From Neisseriaceae bacterium (GTDB lineage Bacteria > Pseudomonadota > Gammaproteobacteria > Burkholderiales > Chromobacteriaceae), in the NCBI GenBank assembly GCA_027489245.1, contig JAIYAC010000002.1, forward strand, positions 248,001-312,000: a DNA stretch of 64,000 bases, in the 5' to 3' direction. The notes under the pieces were generated by a model. The model was given only the letters and a program-made list of their open reading frames with translations. It searched no databases and was not told the DNA's origin. Of the stretch, positions 48,142 to 58,058 are shown piece after piece; positions within the stretch are counted from its first letter, which is position 1; every line of letters starts with the position of its first letter. The translations under genes and the position numbers were made by a program.

Positions 48142-49908
48142 ATGCAGATATCGGGCGCGGAGATCCTGGTTCGCAGCTTGCAGGAAGAAGGAGTCGAATT
48201 CGTTTTCGGCTACCCCGGCGGCGCGGTCCTTGAGATATATGATGCTATTTTCCGGCAGCAGCAGTTCAAACACGTACTGGTGCGCCACGAGCAGGCAGCG
48301 GTGCACGCCGCCGACGCTTACTCGCGTTCCAGCAACAAGGTGGGTGTCGCCCTGGTGACATCCGGCCCTGGCGCGACCAATGCCGTGACCGGCATTGCGA
48401 CGGCGTACATGGATTCCATCCCCATGGTGGTGATTTCGGGCCAGGTGTCCACACCGGCCATCGGCATGGATGCTTTCCAGGAAGTGGACATGGTGGGCAT
48501 TACCCGCCCGTGCGTGAAGCACAACTTCCTGGTGAAAGACATCAACGAGCTGGCTGCCACCATCAAGAAGGCATTCTACATTGCCGCCTCCGGCCGCCCC
48601 GGCCCGGTGGTGGTGGATATCCCGAAAGACGTGACCCAGCGCCTGGCCGAGTTCCACTACCCGGAAAGCGTGAGCATCCGCTCCTACGTGCCGGTAACGC
48701 GTGGCCACCCGGGCCAGATCAAAAAGGCCGTAAACCTGCTGGCCGAAGCCAAACGCCCGTACATTTATGTCGGCGGCGGCGCGGTGCAGGGCAATGCCTC
48801 GGCCGAGGTCACCGAGCTGGTGAAAATGCTGGGCGTGCCATGTACCAACACCCTGATGGGCTTGGGCGCCTATCCGGGTCAGGACCAGCAGTTCCTGGGC
48901 ATGCTGGGTATGCACGGCACCTACGAAGCCAACATGGCCATGCAGTACTGTGATGTGCTGATTGCCGTGGGCGCACGTTTTGACGACCGCGTGATCAGTG
49001 TGCCGTCGCACTTCCTGTCGCAGCCGAAAAAGATTGTGCACATCGACGTGGACCCGTCCTCCATCGCCAAACGTGTGAAGGTAGACGTGCCTATCGTGGG
49101 CGACGTGAAACACGTGCTGCGCGACATGATCGACTTGCTCAAACAAACCGGCCAGCAAGTGCCACAGCAACACCTGGCCAACTGGTGGAAGCAGATCGAA
49201 GAATGGCGCAGCTACAACAGCCTGCTGTACACCCCGTCTACCGAGTTCATCAAGCCGCAGTACGTGGTGCAGAAGCTGTACGAAATTACCGGCGGCGATG
49301 CCATCATCACCTCCGACGTGGGCCAGCACCAGATGTGGGCAGCACAGTACTACCCGTTCAAGCGCCCGAAACAGTGGCTGAACTCCGGTGGCCTGGGCAC
49401 CATGGGCTTTGGCTTGCCCGCCGCCATTGGCGCGCAGCTGGCCAACCCGGATGCACAAGTAGCGTGCATCACCGGTGAAGGCTCCATCCAGATGAACATC
49501 CAGGAGCTGTCCACCGCCAAGCAGTACCACACCCCGGTGAAGGTCATTGCGCTGAACAACCGTTACCTGGGCATGGTGCGCCAGTGGCAGGAGTTCTTCT
49601 ACGGCACCCGCTATTCCGAGTCGTACATGGATGCGCTGCCGGATTTCGTGAAGATTGCCGAAGCCTACGGCCACGTGGGTATCAAAGTGGAAAACCCGGC
49701 CGACGTAGAACCGGTGCTGCGCGAAGCGTTCAGCCCGGCGCTGAAAGAGCGCCTGGTATTCCTGGATTTCCGTACCGACCAGTCCGAAAACGTGTTCCCG
49801 ATGATCCAGAACGGCAAAGGTCTGGACCAGATGGATCTGCCGCCGCACATGCGCGACCTGCAGATTGCCCCGTTCGAGAACAACCGTGACTACGGCAACA
49901 TGTGTTAA
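48142..49908 (+). CDS. ilvB: Acetolactate synthase, large (catalytic) subunit
   Basis: A 588-residue thiamine-diphosphate enzyme condensing pyruvate with pyruvate or 2-oxobutyrate, the first common step of Val, Leu and Ile synthesis. The N-terminal FVFGYPGGAVLEIYDAIF and VRHEQAAVHAADAYSR (catalytic Glu50) are conserved, as is the ThDP site ITGEGSIQMNIQELSTAKQY...NNRYLGMVRQWQ near the C-terminus. Closest in style to E. coli IlvI. AAGAGG lies upstream of the start. The regulatory subunit gene follows after 11 nt. Confidence 0.96.
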   Translation: MQISGAEILVRSLQEEGVEFVFGYPGGAVLEIYDAIFRQQQFKHVLVRHEQAAVHAADAYSRSSNKVGVALVTSGPGATNAVTGIATAYMDSIPMVVISGQVSTPAIGMDAFQEVDMVGITRPCVKHNFLVKDINELAATIKKAFYIAASGRPGPVVVDIPKDVTQRLAEFHYPESVSIRSYVPVTRGHPGQIKKAVNLLAEAKRPYIYVGGGAVQGNASAEVTELVKMLGVPCTNTLMGLGAYPGQDQQFLGMLGMHGTYEANMAMQYCDVLIAVGARFDDRVISVPSHFLSQPKKIVHIDVDPSSIAKRVKVDVPIVGDVKHVLRDMIDLLKQTGQQVPQQHLANWWKQIEEWRSYNSLLYTPSTEFIKPQYVVQKLYEITGGDAIITSDVGQHQMWAAQYYPFKRPKQWLNSGGLGTMGFGLPAAIGAQLANPDAQVACITGEGSIQMNIQELSTAKQYHTPVKVIALNNRYLGMVRQWQEFFYGTRYSESYMDALPDFVKIAEAYGHVGIKVENPADVEPVLREAFSPALKERLVFLDFRTDQSENVFPMIQNGKGLDQMDLPPHMRDLQIAPFENNRDYGNMC

Positions 49909-49919
49909 GGCCTAGCAGC

Positions 49920-50411
49920 ATGCGACATATTCTTTCTATTTTGCTGGAAAACGAAGCGGGCGCCCTGTCACGAGTAGTGGGACTTTTTTCCGCGCGCGCA
50001 TACAATATCGATTCGCTGACCGTGTCGACTACCGAAGACCCGACACTGTCGCGCATGACTATCGTGACCCACGGGTCTGACGAAGTCATCGAGCAGATCA
50101 CCAAGCAGCTCAACAAGCTGATCGAGGTGGTCAAGGTGATTGACCTCAACGAGTCCGACCATATCGAACGCGAGATGATGCTGATCAAGGTCCGTGCCAC
50201 CGGCAAGGACCGTGAAGAGATGAAGCGCATGGCTGATATCTTCCGCGGCCGCATTATCGACGTGACGGAAAAGACCTACACCATCGAGCTCACTGGTACC
50301 AGCGAAAAGCTCAACGCCTTTATCGAGGCGATCGACCGTTCAGTGATCCTGGAAACGGTGCGTACCGGTGCATCCGGAATTGGTCGCGGCGAACGTATTC
50401 TGAAGATCTGA
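49920..50411 (+). CDS. ilvN: Acetolactate synthase, small (regulatory) subunit
   Basis: A 163-residue subunit giving valine feedback inhibition and raising catalytic activity. The ACT domain (about 1-75) is RHILSILLENEAGALSRVVGLFSARAYNIDSLTV; the C-terminal ALS_ss domain (about 80-160) contains ADIFRGRIIDVTEKTYTIELTGTSEKLNAF. Very similar in layout to E. coli IlvH (163). The start MRHIL is preferred to the in-frame ATG 18 nt before it, which overlaps the region of the ilvB stop. Confidence 0.95.
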   Translation: MRHILSILLENEAGALSRVVGLFSARAYNIDSLTVSTTEDPTLSRMTIVTHGSDEVIEQITKQLNKLIEVVKVIDLNESDHIEREMMLIKVRATGKDREEMKRMADIFRGRIIDVTEKTYTIELTGTSEKLNAFIEAIDRSVILETVRTGASGIGRGERILKI

Positions 50412-50450
50412 TATCACCAGGGCGGCTACCCGCTGCCCGAGAACAACTAG

Positions 50451-51476
<1,026 letters not shown>

Positions 51477-51497
51477 GCCTTGCGGCATTGTTCTGAC

Positions 51498-51523
51498 AAA
51501 CCGGGCCCTGTGCCCGGTTTTTT
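51498..51523 (+). terminator. Rho-independent terminator after ilvC
   Basis: AAACCGGGC (51498-51506), a 5-nt loop, GCCCGGTTT (51512-51520), then Ts. Confidence 0.9.
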
Positions 51524-51589
51524 CATGTGTGGCCGGCGTGGCTTGGGGCTGGCCGCCAAAGCGCCGTACAATGTCTGATTATTGGCCTT

Positions 51590-51601
51590 TGCGGCCAACC
51601 T
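51590..51601 (-). repeat. Dispersed repeat copy upstream of pssA
   Basis: TGCGGCCAACCT, 25 bp before the pssA start. Confidence 0.8.
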
Positions 51602-51626
51602 ACTGTTTATCTGTGACGGGAAGCCC

Positions 51627-52385
51627 ATGCACCACGATCCTGTACCTGCCAAACCCTCGCTGCGCCGCCAGGGCATTTACCTGCTGCCTAATTCGTTTAC
51701 CCTGGCCGCGCTGTTTGCCGGCTTTTACGCCATCGTGCAGGCCATGAACCAGCGTTTCGAGCTGGCAGCAGTGGCGATTTTCATTGCCATGATTCTGGAC
51801 GGCATGGATGGCCGCGTGGCGCGTATGACGCACAGCCAGAGCGCCTTCGGTGCCGAGTTCGATAGCTTGTCAGATATGGTGAGCTTTGGCGTGGCGCCAG
51901 CGCTGGTGGCCTACGAGTGGCTACTGAAAGACCTGGGCAAGCTGGGCTGGATGGTGGCTTTTATCTACTGTGCCGGCGCTGCGTTGCGCCTGGCGCGTTT
52001 CAACACCATGGTCGGTACCGCCGACAAGCGCTGGTTTACCGGCCTGCCCAGCCCGGCCGCAGCGGCGCTGGTGGCGGGGCTGGTGTGGATTTGCCACGCC
52101 TACGGTTACCAACAGCTGCCCGGCCTGCACTGGCTGGCGCTGGCGTTTACCGCGTTTGCCGGTATCACCATGGTGACCAATGTGAAGTACTGGAGCTTCA
52201 AGGAAATCCACCTGCGCCGTCGCGTGCCTTTCGTGATGCTGCTGGGTTTGGTGGTGGTGTTGCTGCTGCTGATGTCAGAGCCGCCGCTGGTGCTATTCGG
52301 CTTCTTTGTCTGCTACGCGCTGTCGGGTTACGTGATGGCACTGCTAGGCCTGGTGCGTAAGTCGCCGCCGCCTGCTGCCAGCTAA
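51627..52385 (+). CDS. pssA: CDP-diacylglycerol-serine O-phosphatidyltransferase
   Basis: A 252-residue inner-membrane enzyme making phosphatidylserine, the precursor of phosphatidylethanolamine. The CDP-alcohol phosphotransferase motif DGMDGRVARMTHSQSAFGAEFDSLSD (about residues 57-82) contains all Asp residues of the DGxxAR-G-D-D pattern. Seven or so hydrophobic helices. This is the membrane-bound type II enzyme, not the E. coli type. GGGAAG lies upstream of the ATG. Its place between ilvC and leuA is common in beta-proteobacteria. Confidence 0.93.
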   Translation: MHHDPVPAKPSLRRQGIYLLPNSFTLAALFAGFYAIVQAMNQRFELAAVAIFIAMILDGMDGRVARMTHSQSAFGAEFDSLSDMVSFGVAPALVAYEWLLKDLGKLGWMVAFIYCAGAALRLARFNTMVGTADKRWFTGLPSPAAAALVAGLVWICHAYGYQQLPGLHWLALAFTAFAGITMVTNVKYWSFKEIHLRRRVPFVMLLGLVVVLLLLMSEPPLVLFGFFVCYALSGYVMALLGLVRKSPPPAAS

Positions 52386-52404
52386 GCCTGTTGTCCCAAT
52401 ACAT

Positions 52405-52427
52405 AAACCGCCTTCGGGCGGTTTTTT
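52405..52427 (+). terminator. Rho-independent terminator after pssA
   Basis: AAACCGCC, TTCG loop, GGCGGTTT, then Ts. Confidence 0.92.
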
Positions 52428-52560
52428 CATGCCATGGCGTGTCTGGTGCTGCTGGTAGCCATGTTGGCCGCAGGTGTTGGCGGCGTGCCCGCATCACTTT
52501 GCCTGTGGCGGGTCAGATGCTGGCAGGTGGTATAGCACGCACTGAAAGATGATAAATTCT

Positions 52561-52642
52561 ACAATCTGTCTAATAAAATGCATTGGACACTATTTTGCAA
52601 CACGAATTTAAGTAAAATGCTGCACTGCGTTTGACAGATTGT
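52561..52642. promoter_or_regulatory. Paired inverted sites ACAATCTGTC flanking the leuA promoter region
   Basis: ACAATCTGTC (52561-52570) recurs as its exact reverse complement GACAGATTGT (52633-52642), 72 bp apart (about seven helical turns), upstream of leuA. Two identical sites in opposite orientation suggest binding of one protein with looping; the DNA-binding-like head of LeuA itself is an obvious candidate (inference). Confidence 0.5.
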
Positions 52643-52687
52643 CGCCATGTTTGTATCGTTAACCCATAACAAGACAGGAGTAGCAGC

Positions 52688-54478
52688 ATGCAATTGGACA
52701 TCGAACGTCTAATCGAGGATTTTGGTGGCCCCGGTACGCTCGCGGAAGCGTTGACGGCGGCCTTTCCCGATGAGCCGGTGTCCCGTGCTGCCATCTACAA
52801 ATGGCGCGAGCGCGGTACCTTGCCGCTGGCACAGCTGAACAAGCTGGCCAAACTCGCCGCCGATCAGGGCAAGCGTTTCGATTTCAACGACTATCTGGCC
52901 GGGGCACAACCCGCGGCACAATGGAGATCACCAGACATGGGCGACCGTCTTTACATTTTCGATACCACCCTGCGTGACGGCGAGCAATCGCCCGGCGCAG
53001 CCATGACCAAAGAAGAAAAAGTACGCATCGCCCGCCAGCTGGAACGCCTGGGTGTGGACGTGATCGAGGCCGGTTTTGCCGCCGCCAGCCCGGGTGATGC
53101 CGACGCGATTCGCGCCATTGCCGAAGTGGTGAAAGAGTCCACCGTCTGTAGCCTGGCCCGTGCCAACGAGCGCGATATCCGCGCTGCCGGCGAAGCCATC
53201 GCCCCCGCACCGAAAAAACGCATTCACACTTTCATCGCCACCAGCCCTATCCATATGGAGAAAAAGCTGCGCATGACGCCGGATGAAGTGGTGGAGGCCG
53301 CGATCAAAGCCGTGAAACTGGCGCGCGAGTACACCGACGACGTGGAGTTCTCGGCCGAAGACGCGCTGCGTTCCGATATCGACTTCCTCGCCCGCATTTT
53401 TGGCGAAGTCATCAAGGCTGGTGCCACCACGCTGAACGTACCGGACACCGTGGGCTATGCCGTACCGAAAGTGACCGAAGCGTTCTTCCGCGAGCTGATC
53501 GCCAAAACCCCGGGTGGCGACAAGGTTATCTGGTCTGCCCACTGCCACAACGACCTGGGCATGGCCGTGGCCAACAGCTTGGCCGCCGTGCTGGGCGGTG
53601 CCCGTCAGGTGGAATGCACCATCAATGGTCTGGGCGAGCGCGCCGGTAATGCCGCGATCGAAGAAATCGTGATGGCCGTGCGTACCCGTAAAGACGTGTT
53701 CGGCGTAGAAACCGGTGTGGATGCGACCCAGATCGTACCGGCGTCCAAGCTGGTGTCTACCATCACCGGCTACCCGGTGCAGCCGAACAAGGCCATTGTG
53801 GGCGCCAACGCCTTTGCCCATGAGTCCGGCATCCATCAGGACGGCGTGCTGAAGCACCGTGAAACCTACGAGATCATGTCGGCCGAGTCGGTAGGCTGGA
53901 CTGCCAACCGCCTGACGCTGGGCAAACTGTCTGGCCGTAATGCCTTCCGCACCAAGCTGCAGGCGCTGGGCATTGTGCTGGAAAGCGAAGAAGCGCTGAA
54001 TGCCGCTTTTGCCCGCTTTAAAGAGCTGGCTGATAAAAAACGCGAGATTTTCGACGAAGATCTGCACGCATTGGTGTCCGACCAGCTGGTGGCGGCCGAG
54101 CAGGAAGACTACAAATTCCTGTCGCTGAAAGTGGCCACCGAAACCGGTGAAGAGCCGCAAGCGCAGATCGTCTTTGTGGAGCGCGGTAACGAGCACCGTG
54201 CCGAGTCCGGCGGTTCCGGCCCGGTGGATGCTGCCTTCAAGGCCATCGAGAGTGTGGTGAAGAGCGAAGCCGAGCTGGAGCTGTACTCGGTGAACGCCAT
54301 CACCAAGGGCACCGAATCGCAGGGTGAAGTGACCGTACGCCTGGCCAAAGACGGCCGCATTGTTAACGGGCAGGGTGCCGATACCGACATTATCGTGGCC
54401 AGCGCCAAGGCGTATCTGGCTGCACTGAACAAGCTGTTCAGCAAGACCGAGCGCGTACACGCGCAAGGCCCGGTGTAA
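52688..54478 (+). CDS. leuA: 2-isopropylmalate synthase with extra N-terminal helix-turn-helix-like domain
   Basis: Residues 84-596 form complete LeuA, condensing 2-oxoisovalerate with acetyl-CoA, the first committed step to leucine: [14 protein letters not shown] (catalytic Arg/Asp), [19 protein letters not shown] (metal His pair), [18 protein letters not shown] and a C-terminal LeuA dimer/leucine-binding domain (about 460-590). The total of 596 residues exceeds the usual 510-520. The first 83 residues ([30 protein letters not shown]...LAKLAADQG) look like a small Cro/YdaS-type helix-turn-helix. AGGAG precedes the ATG at 52688. A second ATG at 52937, with GGAG 10 nt before it, would yield a normal 513-residue LeuA. 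Confidence 0.92.
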   Translation: MQLDIERLIEDFGGPGTLAEALTAAFPDEPVSRAAIYKWRERGTLPLAQLNKLAKLAADQGKRFDFNDYLAGAQPAAQWRSPDMGDRLYIFDTTLRDGEQSPGAAMTKEEKVRIARQLERLGVDVIEAGFAAASPGDADAIRAIAEVVKESTVCSLARANERDIRAAGEAIAPAPKKRIHTFIATSPIHMEKKLRMTPDEVVEAAIKAVKLAREYTDDVEFSAEDALRSDIDFLARIFGEVIKAGATTLNVPDTVGYAVPKVTEAFFRELIAKTPGGDKVIWSAHCHNDLGMAVANSLAAVLGGARQVECTINGLGERAGNAAIEEIVMAVRTRKDVFGVETGVDATQIVPASKLVSTITGYPVQPNKAIVGANAFAHESGIHQDGVLKHRETYEIMSAESVGWTANRLTLGKLSGRNAFRTKLQALGIVLESEEALNAAFARFKELADKKREIFDEDLHALVSDQLVAAEQEDYKFLSLKVATETGEEPQAQIVFVERGNEHRAESGGSGPVDAAFKAIESVVKSEAELELYSVNAITKGTESQGEVTVRLAKDGRIVNGQGADTDIIVASAKAYLAALNKLFSKTERVHAQGPV

Positions 54479-54791
54479 CAGCAAGCGCGCGCACGCGTTG
54501 CGGCAGGCCACCCTACCGGGCCAGGTTGGCCGCAGCGCGAAAGATCAAAGGCTCACAAGGCCGCCCCATTTGGCCCTTGCCCCCACCACGGCAGGCGCTG
54601 ACAGCCGACCCACGAGGTCGGCCTTGTCGCGTCTGCCGTTTTGCTTTGCTGCCGTGCTGTTGTGGTAAACCGGCCAACAAGAGGGCTCTCTTTGATTTGG
54701 CGCAGCCATCTTTAAATGTTGCCTAATGAATGAGTTTATTGATTCGTGATATGTTAACCATATATCCAAAACTATATGGTTGAAGCAAAGC
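54479..54791. other. 313-bp gap between leuA and the lipoprotein gene
   Basis: Has a full dispersed repeat AGGTTGGCCGCA (54523-54534), a 7-bp stem GCCGACC/GGTCGGC (54604-54622, no T-tract) and an AT-rich promoter zone from 54720. A possible promoter is TTGATT (54739-54744) with TATATC (54761-54766). Confidence 0.55.
54757..54780. promoter_or_regulatory. Inverted repeat over the lipoprotein promoter
   Basis: ACCATATA-N8-TATATGGT, a perfect dyad, overlaps the candidate -10 box and ends 12 bp before the ATG. Operator or 5' UTR hairpin are both possible. Confidence 0.5.
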
Positions 54792-55586
54792 ATGAGCGCA
54801 TTCGCACGAGTGGTTGTTCTGGGCAGCCTGGCGCTGCTAGCCGCCTGTTCTGGCACCAAGTACGCGTATCAAAAAGAGGCTTTTGATACCAAAGGCCCGT
54901 TTGACCGCCATTTCAATGCCCCGAAAGCGGTGGTGTACCAGGCCATGAAGCGTGTGGCGCTGCGCCAGGGTTTTGCTGTAGAAAAAGACGCCGCGGAAAA
55001 CCATGCCCTGGTGGTATCCAAGCAGTACCAGCAAGATAACCTGAATACCCTGTTGACCATTTCCGGCATCGTGACCGGTGCCGGCAATACAGCCGATGCC
55101 TGGATTGCCGCGCAAGAGGTCACGCTGAAAAGCCACGAAACCAAGCAGACTACCTCGGTAGGTTTCCTGAGCTTGTCCATTCCTATCCCTACTGGCACCA
55201 CCGCGACGCTGACCAAAGAGCGTGGCGAAACGGTGGTTGACCCGGTGTTCTATGAGCGCATGTTTGCTTCTATCGAAAAAGAAGTGCCGAATGTGCGTGC
55301 CCAGCTGGAAAGCCAGAAGCAGGAAGATGACGCCCGTCTGCGTAGCGAAATAGAGCAGAAGCTGCGTATCGAGATGGAAATCAAAGCCCGCCTCGAAGCC
55401 GAACGCATCGCCAAACTGGAGGCCGAGCAGCAGGCCAAGCTGCAAAAGCAGGCCGCAGAAGCGGCAGCGGCCAACCCTGCGCCAGTACCGGTGGCCGCCC
55501 CAGCCGCTAGCCCAGCAGCCACGCCAGCCGTGGCGCCGGCAAGCAGTTCTGCTGCCCCCGCAGCGGCGACGGTAAGCGGTAGCTAA
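54792..55586 (+). CDS. Lipoprotein of unknown function (DUF2242-like)
   Basis: A 264-residue protein with a lipoprotein signal (VVVLGSLALLAACSG, lipobox LAAC), so it is lipid-anchored in the envelope. The body (about 25-165) starts KYAYQKEAFDTKGPFDRHFNAPKAVVYQAMKRVALRQGFAVE, which resembles beta-proteobacterial DUF2242 proteins; I am not certain. Residues about 165-225 are a charged helix or coiled coil (EIEQKLRIEMEIKARLEAERIAKLE), and the end is an Ala/Pro/Ser-rich linker that could span peptidoglycan. The in-frame TTG at 54780 is a less likely start. Confidence 0.7.
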   Translation: MSAFARVVVLGSLALLAACSGTKYAYQKEAFDTKGPFDRHFNAPKAVVYQAMKRVALRQGFAVEKDAAENHALVVSKQYQQDNLNTLLTISGIVTGAGNTADAWIAAQEVTLKSHETKQTTSVGFLSLSIPIPTGTTATLTKERGETVVDPVFYERMFASIEKEVPNVRAQLESQKQEDDARLRSEIEQKLRIEMEIKARLEAERIAKLEAEQQAKLQKQAAEAAAANPAPVPVAAPAASPAATPAVAPASSSAAPAAATVSGS

Positions 55587-55708
55587 ACCAGCCTGGATGT
55601 GGCCGCTTTGCCAAAGCCACTAAGCCGCGGGCGGGGCCTGCTGCTTGGTGGCTTTGGTTTTGCGTGCCGTGCGCTTATAGTGCCGCTACTTTGTAGCAAG
55701 GAGTAGCC

Positions 55709-56338
55709 ATGGGCCAGGCATTTTTCATTACCGGTACCGATACCGAAATCGGCAAGACGCACAGCGCGGTCAAACTGGTGCAACACTACCAGGCGCAGGG
55801 CCTGCGCGTGCTGGCCATGAAACCGGTGGCCAGCGGTTGCGCGGTGTGGCCCGACGGTAGCTGGCACAACGACGACGTGGCACGGCTGTGTGCCGCCACC
55901 GGCCAGACCGACACGGCGCTGATGAACCCTTATCGCTTTGTGCCGCCGGTATCGCCGCATATCGCGGCTCGACAGGCAGGTGTTACCGTGTCGCTGGATG
56001 TGCTGGCCGACCATGCCCAAAGGTTGGCCGCAGACTGTGACGTGCTGCTGGTGGAGGGGGCGGGCGGCTGGATGGCCCCGCTGCGCGACGACTGCCTGAT
56101 GCAGGACCTGGCACGCCACCTGGGCCTGCCGGTGATTCTGGTGGTGGGCATGCGCCTGGGCTGCATCAACCACGCGCTGCTGACGGCGCAGGCTATCCGT
56201 GCCGCAGGCTGCGAGCTGGCCGGCTGGGTAGCCAACCGTGTGGTGCCGCAGCAGCTGGCATTCGAGGATAATCTGGCCACGCTGATCCAGCACTTGGGCG
56301 AGCCTTTGCTGCTGTTGCCGTACGAGCCGCAGGCTTGA
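55709..56338 (+). CDS. bioD: Dethiobiotin synthetase
   Basis: A 209-residue ATP-dependent carboxylase closing the ureido ring of dethiobiotin, the penultimate step of biotin synthesis. The P-loop is FITGTDTEIGKTHSA, the diaminopelargonate-site segment AMKPVASGC follows, then LLVEGAGGWMAPL and the nucleotide-site VANRVVP. A fitting AAGGAG precedes the ATG. No other bio gene lies in the window. It carries a full dispersed-repeat copy within the coding sequence (56021-56032). Confidence 0.93.
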   Translation: MGQAFFITGTDTEIGKTHSAVKLVQHYQAQGLRVLAMKPVASGCAVWPDGSWHNDDVARLCAATGQTDTALMNPYRFVPPVSPHIAARQAGVTVSLDVLADHAQRLAADCDVLLVEGAGGWMAPLRDDCLMQDLARHLGLPVILVVGMRLGCINHALLTAQAIRAAGCELAGWVANRVVPQQLAFEDNLATLIQHLGEPLLLLPYEPQA

Positions 56339-56545
56339 GTTATTGCACTGCAATAGGCAGCGTGCTTGTATTTATATTGCCAGCAGCTAAGCTGCCTGCA
56401 GAGCAGCCCGCCCGATAAGGGCTGCCGCCCGGGTTGCCCGGCCAACACGAGATGCGGGGGCGCCAGCCCCCGGCAGGGCGCAAGGGGCACGAGGCCCCTT
56501 GCTGTCCTACCCGGTTCATGCCAGCTGTTTTTGCGCGGGTTCGCC

Positions 56546-57058
56546 ATGCCAGATCACTCTTCTTCCCCCCCTTCGTACCGTATCCTGCTGCTGAAACTGT
56601 TGCTGATGCTGTGTGTGCTGGGCATGTTGGCCGCAGGTTTGTCGCCGCTGTATCAGGCGTTCATGCGCCTTACCGGCCTGGGGGCTGCCGCGCCGGTACC
56701 GGCCAGGGTGGCTAGCCAGCCGGTGTCGCTCAGCATTGATGAAACGGCGCCTGGCCAGGCATGGCAGGTACGCCCGCTGCAGGGCCCGCAGCAGGTCAAG
56801 CCGGGGCAGTTTGTGCAGCTGATGGTAGAGGTGCGCAATAACCAGCCGCATTTTGCCGCCATGCAGGCGCTGCCTGTGTACCAGCCGGTTTCTGCTGCCG
56901 CGTATGTGCAAAAGCTCGACTGCTTCTGCTTCTCGCAGCAGCTGTTTTCCCCCGGCCAGGTGCGACGTTTTCCGGTGGTGCTGGTGATCGACAAGCAGCT
57001 ACCGGCGCAGCTGCGCCGCATAAGCCTGTCGTACCAGATACAGGACCAGCCGGCATGA
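56546..57058 (+). CDS. ctaG: Cytochrome c oxidase assembly protein, CtaG/Cox11
   Basis: A 170-residue inner-membrane protein that delivers copper to the CuB site of heme-copper oxidase. One N-terminal helix (about 12-35) anchors it; the periplasmic domain holds the copper motif LDCFCFSQQ (Cys126, Cys128) and RRFPVVLVIDKQLP. It is shorter and more divergent than classic Cox11 (about 190-200). The stop overlaps the next small gene (ATGA). The start is inferred from the membrane helix. Confidence 0.82.
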   Translation: MPDHSSSPPSYRILLLKLLLMLCVLGMLAAGLSPLYQAFMRLTGLGAAAPVPARVASQPVSLSIDETAPGQAWQVRPLQGPQQVKPGQFVQLMVEVRNNQPHFAAMQALPVYQPVSAAAYVQKLDCFCFSQQLFSPGQVRRFPVVLVIDKQLPAQLRRISLSYQIQDQPA

Positions 57059-57198
57059 CCTGCCCGCCACCCCGGCACGGTTGGCTGGCGCGCTACCGGC
57101 CACGCTGGCAGCTGGCCGACTGGGTCACCGCAGCGATTGTACTGGGGGCCGGGCTGGTGACGTTGTTGCTGCTGTTATGGCATTACTGCCTGGCGTGA
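57055..57198 (+). CDS. Small membrane protein in the oxidase-assembly cluster (47 residues)
   Basis: An ORF from the ATG at 57055, overlapping the ctaG stop by ATGA, to the TGA at 57196-57198. The sequence starts MTCPPPRHGWLARYRPRW and contains one hydrophobic helix (about 26-43, TAAIVLGAGLVTLLLLLW). Translational coupling and the single-helix form fit the tiny proteins often found beside ctaG and surf1. I do not recognise a named family. Confidence 0.6.
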   Translation: MTCPPPRHGWLARYRPRWQLADWVTAAIVLGAGLVTLLLLLWHYCLA

Positions 57199-57274
57199 TA
57201 GCCGGTGGCGTGCTGGTGTTATGCCGCGCTGGCCACTAAGGTAAGAGCGTCTTTTCCATTCTGTGGCCCTGCCT

Positions 57275-57949
57275 ATGTCCATGTTTGCTGCCCTGCGTAC
57301 CCCGTGTTGGCGATGTGCTTTGCCGTGGCTGGCGCTTGTGGCGCTGTGCTGGGCACTATGGCAGTGGCAGCAGGGCATGCAGGCCGGCCAGCTGCAGGTG
57401 GCATTTGCCCGTGCGGCCAACTTGCCGCCACAGGCACTGGCCGAGGTGGCGCAGGGGGCGGTGCCGCAGGGGCAGCGTGTGTGGCTGGCGGTGCGGGATA
57501 GCGCGGTCAGCGTACGCATTGCCAATGCCTGGCTGCAGGGCAGGGAAGGGGTGCGGCAGTGGCAGGCGGTGCAGTTGGCCGATGGTAGCTGGGTGGTGAT
57601 TGATCGCGGCTGGCTGGCCAGGCCGGCAGGCGTGCTGTTACTGCCCTTGCCTACCGGGCGCCTGCTGGGCCGCTGGGTACCACGCCCGCCCACGCCGGCT
57701 GCACCACCGGCCAGGCTGGGGCTCAGCGGCGAGGTAGACGGCCTGGATTGGCCCGCGTTGGCCGCGCAGCTACCCGGGCCGCTGCGCCAGGGGCTGGTGG
57801 TGCTGGACCCGGCCCTGCGCCCGCATGCCAGCTGGCCGGTTACCGCTGCGGCCAACCCTGCCTGGCACTATCGGCAGGCGGCACTGGCTTTGCTGCTGGC
57901 CTTGCTACTGTTAGTGCTGTTCCGCCTGCTACCCCGCCGCTTTGCTTGA
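57275..57949 (+). CDS. SURF1-like cytochrome oxidase assembly protein
   Basis: A 224-residue protein with N-terminal (about 15-33) and C-terminal (about 198-218) helices around a periplasmic domain, the SURF1 layout. WALWQWQQGMQAGQLQVAF matches the W-x-x-x-R/K start of the family, and GSWVVIDRGWLARP is the central motif (VNRGWVP in relatives). SURF1 helps insert heme a into subunit I. Several starts exist (GTG 57263, ATG 57275, ATG 57281). Sequence is poorly conserved, hence moderate certainty. Confidence 0.75.
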   Translation: MSMFAALRTPCWRCALPWLALVALCWALWQWQQGMQAGQLQVAFARAANLPPQALAEVAQGAVPQGQRVWLAVRDSAVSVRIANAWLQGREGVRQWQAVQLADGSWVVIDRGWLARPAGVLLLPLPTGRLLGRWVPRPPTPAAPPARLGLSGEVDGLDWPALAAQLPGPLRQGLVVLDPALRPHASWPVTAAANPAWHYRQAALALLLALLLLVLFRLLPRRFA

Positions 57950-58058
57950 TCTGCCCGCTTGCCGCCGTGTGCGGCTACGCCTATGCTGCTGCCCGTTCCC
58001 TGCTGTGCGCTGCAGCCAGCCGGGCTGAATCAACGCTATTTTCCTGGTGAGCTTACCC

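Larger units (their letters stand above)
52386..52687. other. 302-bp gap upstream of leuA
   Basis: It contains the pssA terminator (52405-52427), a dispersed-repeat copy GTTGGCCGCA (52463-52472) and an AT-rich promoter region with a 10-bp inverted repeat 72 bp apart (52561-52642). TTGACA at 52632-52637 is a possible -35 element (TATCGT after 17 bp). Confidence 0.6.

Noticed and set aside
47968..49848. A 626-codon minus-strand open frame
   Set aside because: Antisense to ilvB, with the same compositional bias and no recognisable motif.
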